The notes under the pieces were generated by a model. It was given only the letters and a program-made list of their open reading frames with translations. It was not told where the DNA came from and made no database searches. From JAIYDQ01 sp031411055 (lineage in GTDB: Bacteria; Planctomycetota; Planctomycetia; Pirellulales; Pirellulaceae): a stretch of DNA of 9,934 nucleotides. The position numbers and the translations under genes were made by a program. Each line of letters begins with the position of its first letter. Position 1 is the first letter of the stretch. Shown here one piece after another: positions 7,380 to 9,934 of this stretch. Location: assembly GCA_031411055.1 (NCBI GenBank), contig JANOAI010000514.1, forward strand, positions 1-9,934, read 5' to 3'.

Positions 7380-8876
7380 ATGCAGTCCCACTTCTATTTC
7401 TTCATCGTCTCGCTGATCGTACTGGCGAACATATGGCATGCCGACAGTACTTCGGCAAAGCAACCGGATGTGCTTGTCGTCATCGCCGACCAATGGAGCC
7501 CGCGTTATGTTAGTTGGGATAATCGCGAGGTCCGCACGCCGCATCTCGATCGAATTGCTCAAGAGGGGATGATTTTTGACGCGTGTTATACGCCGTCACC
7601 TGTTTGTATGCCGGCGCGAGTCTCCTTGATCACGGGGCTCTATCCGCATAACGGTGGACATGCATTGTGGGGAAATGCGCAGGGATACTGTCCGCCCGCG
7701 GACGAAGCTCCCATGTTTCGCGATATTCGCGGCGCGGGCTTGACGACCGCGCAAATCGGAAAGACGCATTGGACCTCGGGTCGAACTTGGCAAGAGAAGT
7801 ATTCGACACTTGAAGCGTTTTACTCGGCACTCGGTTTGGACCAAGTTGCCGATATCCCTGGCCCACCCGATTCAGAACAAGGTTCGAATCCATACATACG
7901 TCACCTGCGTAGCCGCGGATTACTCAAGAGGGTCGCAGATGACCTGCGTGGTCGCTACTTGACGAATCAATATGAAGCTCGCGCGAGCGTCGTGTCCCTC
8001 GATGACTACCACGATGCTTTTACAACCGGTTTGGCTTTGAACGTCATTCGTTCCCAACCCAAGGACTCGCCTCTATGCCTGGTGTTGAGTTTGCATTCGC
8101 CTCATCCCCCTTTCGATGCTCCTGTTGACTTTGCGACGATGTTTGATCCTTCGACGCTCACGCTTCCCCCGAATGTACCTGAGCAATACGAACGTGAAGG
8201 TCGTCAATTCGACCATCCACAAACTCGGAAAATGCTCGCGAATTATTTGGGTAAGATGGCTTTAGTGGACGAATGCGTCGGTCGAATCATCGATGCCATG
8301 AAAGCTCGTGGAACCTGGGATAATACCCTTTTCCTTTTCACCTCCGATCACGGAGAAATGATGGGTGCGCATGGGTCGCTTAGCAAAGGCAGGTTCTATG
8401 AAGAGTCGGTAAGAGTACCACTCGTTGCCCGCTGGCCTGGACACATCCAAGCTGGTCGAAGTCCGGCTTTGGTGCAGATGATGGATGTGTATCCCACCAT
8501 CGTCGAAGCAGTCGGTGGCAATCTTTCGCCAGGACGTTTCGCGCAGTCGCTCATGCCAGTCGCTTCGGGTGCCAAGTTGAGCTTGCGTACGGTCGCGGTC
8601 AGCGAAATTGGCGACGCGCCACCGCTTCGCATCATGGCCCGCGATCCTCGATACAAGTATTGGGCCGACGAGAGTCGCGAGTTTCTCTTCGATCTCGAAA
8701 AAGACCCGTTCGAAATGAACGACCTTTCTAAAGACAACGAGCACCAAGTGATTCTCGGAGAGATGAGAGGCAAGTTGCTCTTGCATCTTCGCTCAACGCA
8801 AGCAAACTTCGCCGTAGGCTCTAAACCGAAGGTCCAACGCCTCCGCGAAGCCCAGTCCAAGGAGGCGAAACCATGA
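7380..8876 (+). CDS. Secreted family S1 sulfatase (formylglycine-dependent, arylsulfatase/choline-sulfatase-like)
   Basis: The 498-residue protein begins MQSHFYFFIVSLIVLANIW, a signal peptide cleaved near STSA. The sulfatase signature follows: metal-binding Asp37 in VVIADQW, then CMPARVSLITG with Cys76 in the C-x-P-x-R motif that is oxidised to formylglycine, then LYPHNGG. Further active-site elements are IGKTHW, LHSPHPPF and TSDHGEMMGAHG with Asp323 and His324. The C-terminal subdomain has the usual YKYW...LFDLEKDPFEMNDL box. It hydrolyses a sulfate ester, probably on a polysaccharide, in the periplasm or outside the cell. Length is normal for the family. A GTG at 7344 would add 12 residues in front of the signal peptide, so the ATG at 7380 is preferred, although no strong ribosome binding site is seen. 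The stop overlaps the next start. The family is firm; the substrate is unknown. Confidence 0.93.
   Translation: MQSHFYFFIVSLIVLANIWHADSTSAKQPDVLVVIADQWSPRYVSWDNREVRTPHLDRIAQEGMIFDACYTPSPVCMPARVSLITGLYPHNGGHALWGNAQGYCPPADEAPMFRDIRGAGLTTAQIGKTHWTSGRTWQEKYSTLEAFYSALGLDQVADIPGPPDSEQGSNPYIRHLRSRGLLKRVADDLRGRYLTNQYEARASVVSLDDYHDAFTTGLALNVIRSQPKDSPLCLVLSLHSPHPPFDAPVDFATMFDPSTLTLPPNVPEQYEREGRQFDHPQTRKMLANYLGKMALVDECVGRIIDAMKARGTWDNTLFLFTSDHGEMMGAHGSLSKGRFYEESVRVPLVARWPGHIQAGRSPALVQMMDVYPTIVEAVGGNLSPGRFAQSLMPVASGAKLSLRTVAVSEIGDAPPLRIMARDPRYKYWADESREFLFDLEKDPFEMNDLSKDNEHQVILGEMRGKLLLHLRSTQANFAVGSKPKVQRLREAQSKEAKP
8859..8865 (+). promoter_or_regulatory. Strong ribosome binding site of the second sulfatase
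   Basis: AAGGAGG lies seven bases before the ATG at 8873, inside the last codons of the first sulfatase. The start overlaps the upstream TGA as ATGA, so translation of the two genes is probably coupled. This site decides the start codon over the in-frame ATG at 8882. Confidence 0.8.
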
Positions 8877-9491
8877 TTTCGATGCGTCATCTTTTGGTTG
8901 TTTGCTTTTCAGCGATCATTTTTCCCCATTCGTTAGTTGCCGCTAAACCGCTTAATGCGCTCTTCATCGCCGTCGATGATCTTCGCCCAGAGCTTGGTTG
9001 CTACGGAGCTGCGTATATGAAGTCGCCGCACATCGACCGACTTGCATCGCGTGGGATGCTGTTTGAGAGAGCCTATTGCCAGGTTGCCGTTTGCAATCCC
9101 TCGCGCAGCAGCTTGTTGAACGGGGCCAGGCCCGACACGACCGGCGTGTTCGACAACTAGCACTTTATGCGGCCAAATATGCCTGACGTCGTTTCGCTGC
9201 CGCAACATTTCAAGAATCACGGATACACGACAATATCGCTCGGAAAGATATTCCATCACAGTGAACGCGAACCCGGCGATGATCCTGATTCGTGGAGCCA
9301 ACCACCGTGGTATCACGGCGAGCCCTACAAGCACTGGTTTAGCCAAGCATCGCTCGACTACGTTAAACGGCTCAAAGCCCTGCCGAAAGACGAGCAACCC
9401 AAGCAATTGCGAGCCGCACCTTCCGTTCACCTGTCCTCAGAAGTATTGGGATCTCTATCCAGCCGAGACCATTCAACTTGCTTCGAACGCC
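8873..9491 (+). pseudogene. Iduronate-2-sulfatase-like sulfatase, decayed (stop codon, internal deletion, lost 3' end)
   Basis: The start is normal: signal peptide (MISMRHLLVVCFSAIIFPHS), FIAVDDLRPELGCYG with metal-binding Asp35 and Asp36, and VCNPSRSSLL with Cys74 as the formylglycine site. After RPDTTGVFDN an in-frame TAG (9158-9160) replaces one codon. The same frame then continues as MPDVVSLPQHFKNHGY and LGKIFHHSE, typical of iduronate-2-sulfatase-like proteins. Near 9410 the reading moves to another frame giving EPHLPFTCPQKYWDLYP. The roughly 50 residues that normally separate KQLR from KPHLPF are missing, so a deletion with frameshift occurred. Homology stops at LASNA (9491), leaving out the C-terminal half with the second metal site. 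As it stands only a 95-residue peptide is made. Without these lesions it would remove sulfate from glycosaminoglycan-like or algal sugars. The family call is firm; the missing length is inferred from memory of relatives. Confidence 0.88.
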
Positions 9492-9568
9492 TAGAGATTC
9501 ATTTTGAGCCAACTCCATCAGTCGGTCGCGAAGCGTAAGTTTGGCATTAAGGGTTAGGACTTTTTGAA

Positions 9569-9637
9569 CCAAGCAGCTAGTCACTAGCTTGGCCGCTATC
9601 AGACCATCAATGTGATGGTGCCCACATTTCGCACCAT
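9569..9637 (+). other. Cluster of overlapping, mutually exclusive hairpins
   Basis: First stem: ccaag and ctag with ctag and cttgg (9569-9592), with a three-base bulge and a tca loop. Then three competing stems: accatca/tgatggt (9603-9609 with 9613-9619), aatgtg/cacatt (9609-9614 with 9623-9628) and atggtgc/gcaccat (9615-9621 with 9631-9637), all perfect. They share bases, so only one can form fully at a time. This resembles an RNA that switches or a dense inverted-repeat end. No family is recognised. Confidence 0.45.
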
Positions 9638-9712
9638 GTCTCTGACCGTACAAACCACATGTATAGCGAAAGGAACCGTTATCCGGAGTTCACCCGGTCG
9701 CTACTGCGTCCG

Positions 9713-9736
9713 ACCTCTTCCGGAAGCGGGAGAGGT
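9713..9736 (+). other. Strong 10-bp hairpin with GAAG tetraloop
   Basis: Bases 9713-9722 (acctcttccg) pair with 9727-9736 (cgggagaggt) over ten base pairs with one G-U wobble, closed by GAAG. No T-run follows, so it is not a classical terminator. It lies about 115 bases before the gene start at 9852 and is the most stable structure in this stretch. Confidence 0.6.
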
Positions 9737-9851
9737 GACAAATACCAAGTAAATTCTTTGGCTCTAAGCTACAAGACCTTCAAGCAGGAGGGTAAAGGTT
9801 GGAATGGTAAAAGATGTGTAGAAACTAATACCGCGTGCTGAAGAGGTTGCG

Positions 9852-9934
9852 ATGAATATTGACGAAATCGTTAGCACTAAGCATGCAATTAAAAATAGGG
9901 TAGCAGCCGCGTGCCGTCTGCAGACAAAACCGAA
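9852..9934 (+). CDS. Start of an unidentified gene, cut by the window end
   Basis: An ATG at 9852 has GAGG at 9843-9846, five bases upstream. The frame is open to the last base, giving 27 codons that begin MNIDEIVSTKHAIKNR and continue to LQTKP. The fragment is mildly basic with no signal peptide or membrane segment. Codon use is more AT-rich at the start (att, aaa, aat) than in the sulfatase genes. The long structured leader upstream would fit a reverse transcriptase with its RNA or another element-encoded protein, but nothing in the 27 residues proves that. The start is moderately supported; the function is unknown. Confidence 0.4.
   Translation, partial: MNIDEIVSTKHAIKNRVAAACRLQTKP

Larger units (their letters stand above)
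9492..9851. other. Non-coding, hairpin-rich segment replacing the 3' part of the sulfatase
   Basis: The segment shares nothing with sulfatases and has no supported gene. Minus-strand translation at about 9495-9550 gives LTLRDRLMELAQ, faintly like the start of IS3-type OrfB proteins, but this is too short to call. Several hairpins are present and are listed separately. The 3' half is more AT-rich than the genes to the left. It could be the end of an inserted element, or a structured RNA leading into the gene that starts at 9852. I do not recognise it. Confidence 0.5.

Noticed and set aside
9158..9160. TAG as a programmed readthrough or recoded codon
   Set aside because: The same gene has a deletion with frameshift and lost its 3' end, so ordinary decay explains the stop codon.
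9372..9653. Minus-strand frame with LTLRDRLMELAQ as an IS3-type transposase remnant
   Set aside because: The resemblance is limited to about 12 residues, and the rest of the frame is antisense to the sulfatase remnant or matches nothing known.
9492..9934. Group II intron or retron
   Set aside because: No GTGYG 5' end, no domain V hairpin and no reverse transcriptase motif is visible in the 27 available codons; kept only as a hypothesis.

Overview
The window looks like a chromosomal stretch from a planctomycete, most likely of the Pirellula/Rhodopirellula type. The evidence is the gene mix: formylglycine-type sulfatases, a secreted enzyme ending in four EF-hand loops, a Tat-exported sugar isomerase-like TIM barrel, a PEP-CTERM protein with autotransporter-associated beta-strand repeats, and a REP-associated tyrosine transposase between hairpin repeats. 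Base composition is about half GC and start codons are mixed. No rRNA, tRNA or CRISPR array was seen.

Layout. (1) 1-831: a REP-associated transposase gene (minus strand) lies between two REP-like hairpins that are inverted copies of each other; the left one is cut by the window edge. (2) 925-4802: a two-gene plus-strand operon. The first gene is a multidomain secreted enzyme (putative glycoside hydrolase, alpha/beta-hydrolase esterase, four EF-hands). The second, 22 bp downstream, is a Tat-exported sugar phosphate isomerase/epimerase-like protein. (3) 4849-6881: a convergent minus-strand gene for a beta-repeat PEP-CTERM surface protein, put out of frame by a run of nine G. (4) 6882-7379: a roughly 500 bp divergent intergenic region with a promoter candidate and several leader hairpins. 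(5) 7380-9491: two sulfatase genes on the plus strand joined by an ATGA overlap. The first is intact. The second is a decayed iduronate-2-sulfatase-like pseudogene with an in-frame TAG, an internal deletion with frameshift, and a lost 3' part. (6) 9492-9934: a stretch unrelated to the sulfatase, rich in alternative hairpins and leading to a well-spaced ribosome binding site and the first 27 codons of an unidentified gene that runs out of the window.

How the genes fit together (inference): the predicted exported glycosidase-esterase, the periplasmic sugar isomerase-like protein and the sulfatase(s) suggest degradation of a decorated (acetylated and sulfated) polysaccharide. The frameshifted surface protein, the decayed sulfatase and the two mobile or foreign-looking ends suggest an accessory region in flux. 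The substrate cannot be read from the sequence.
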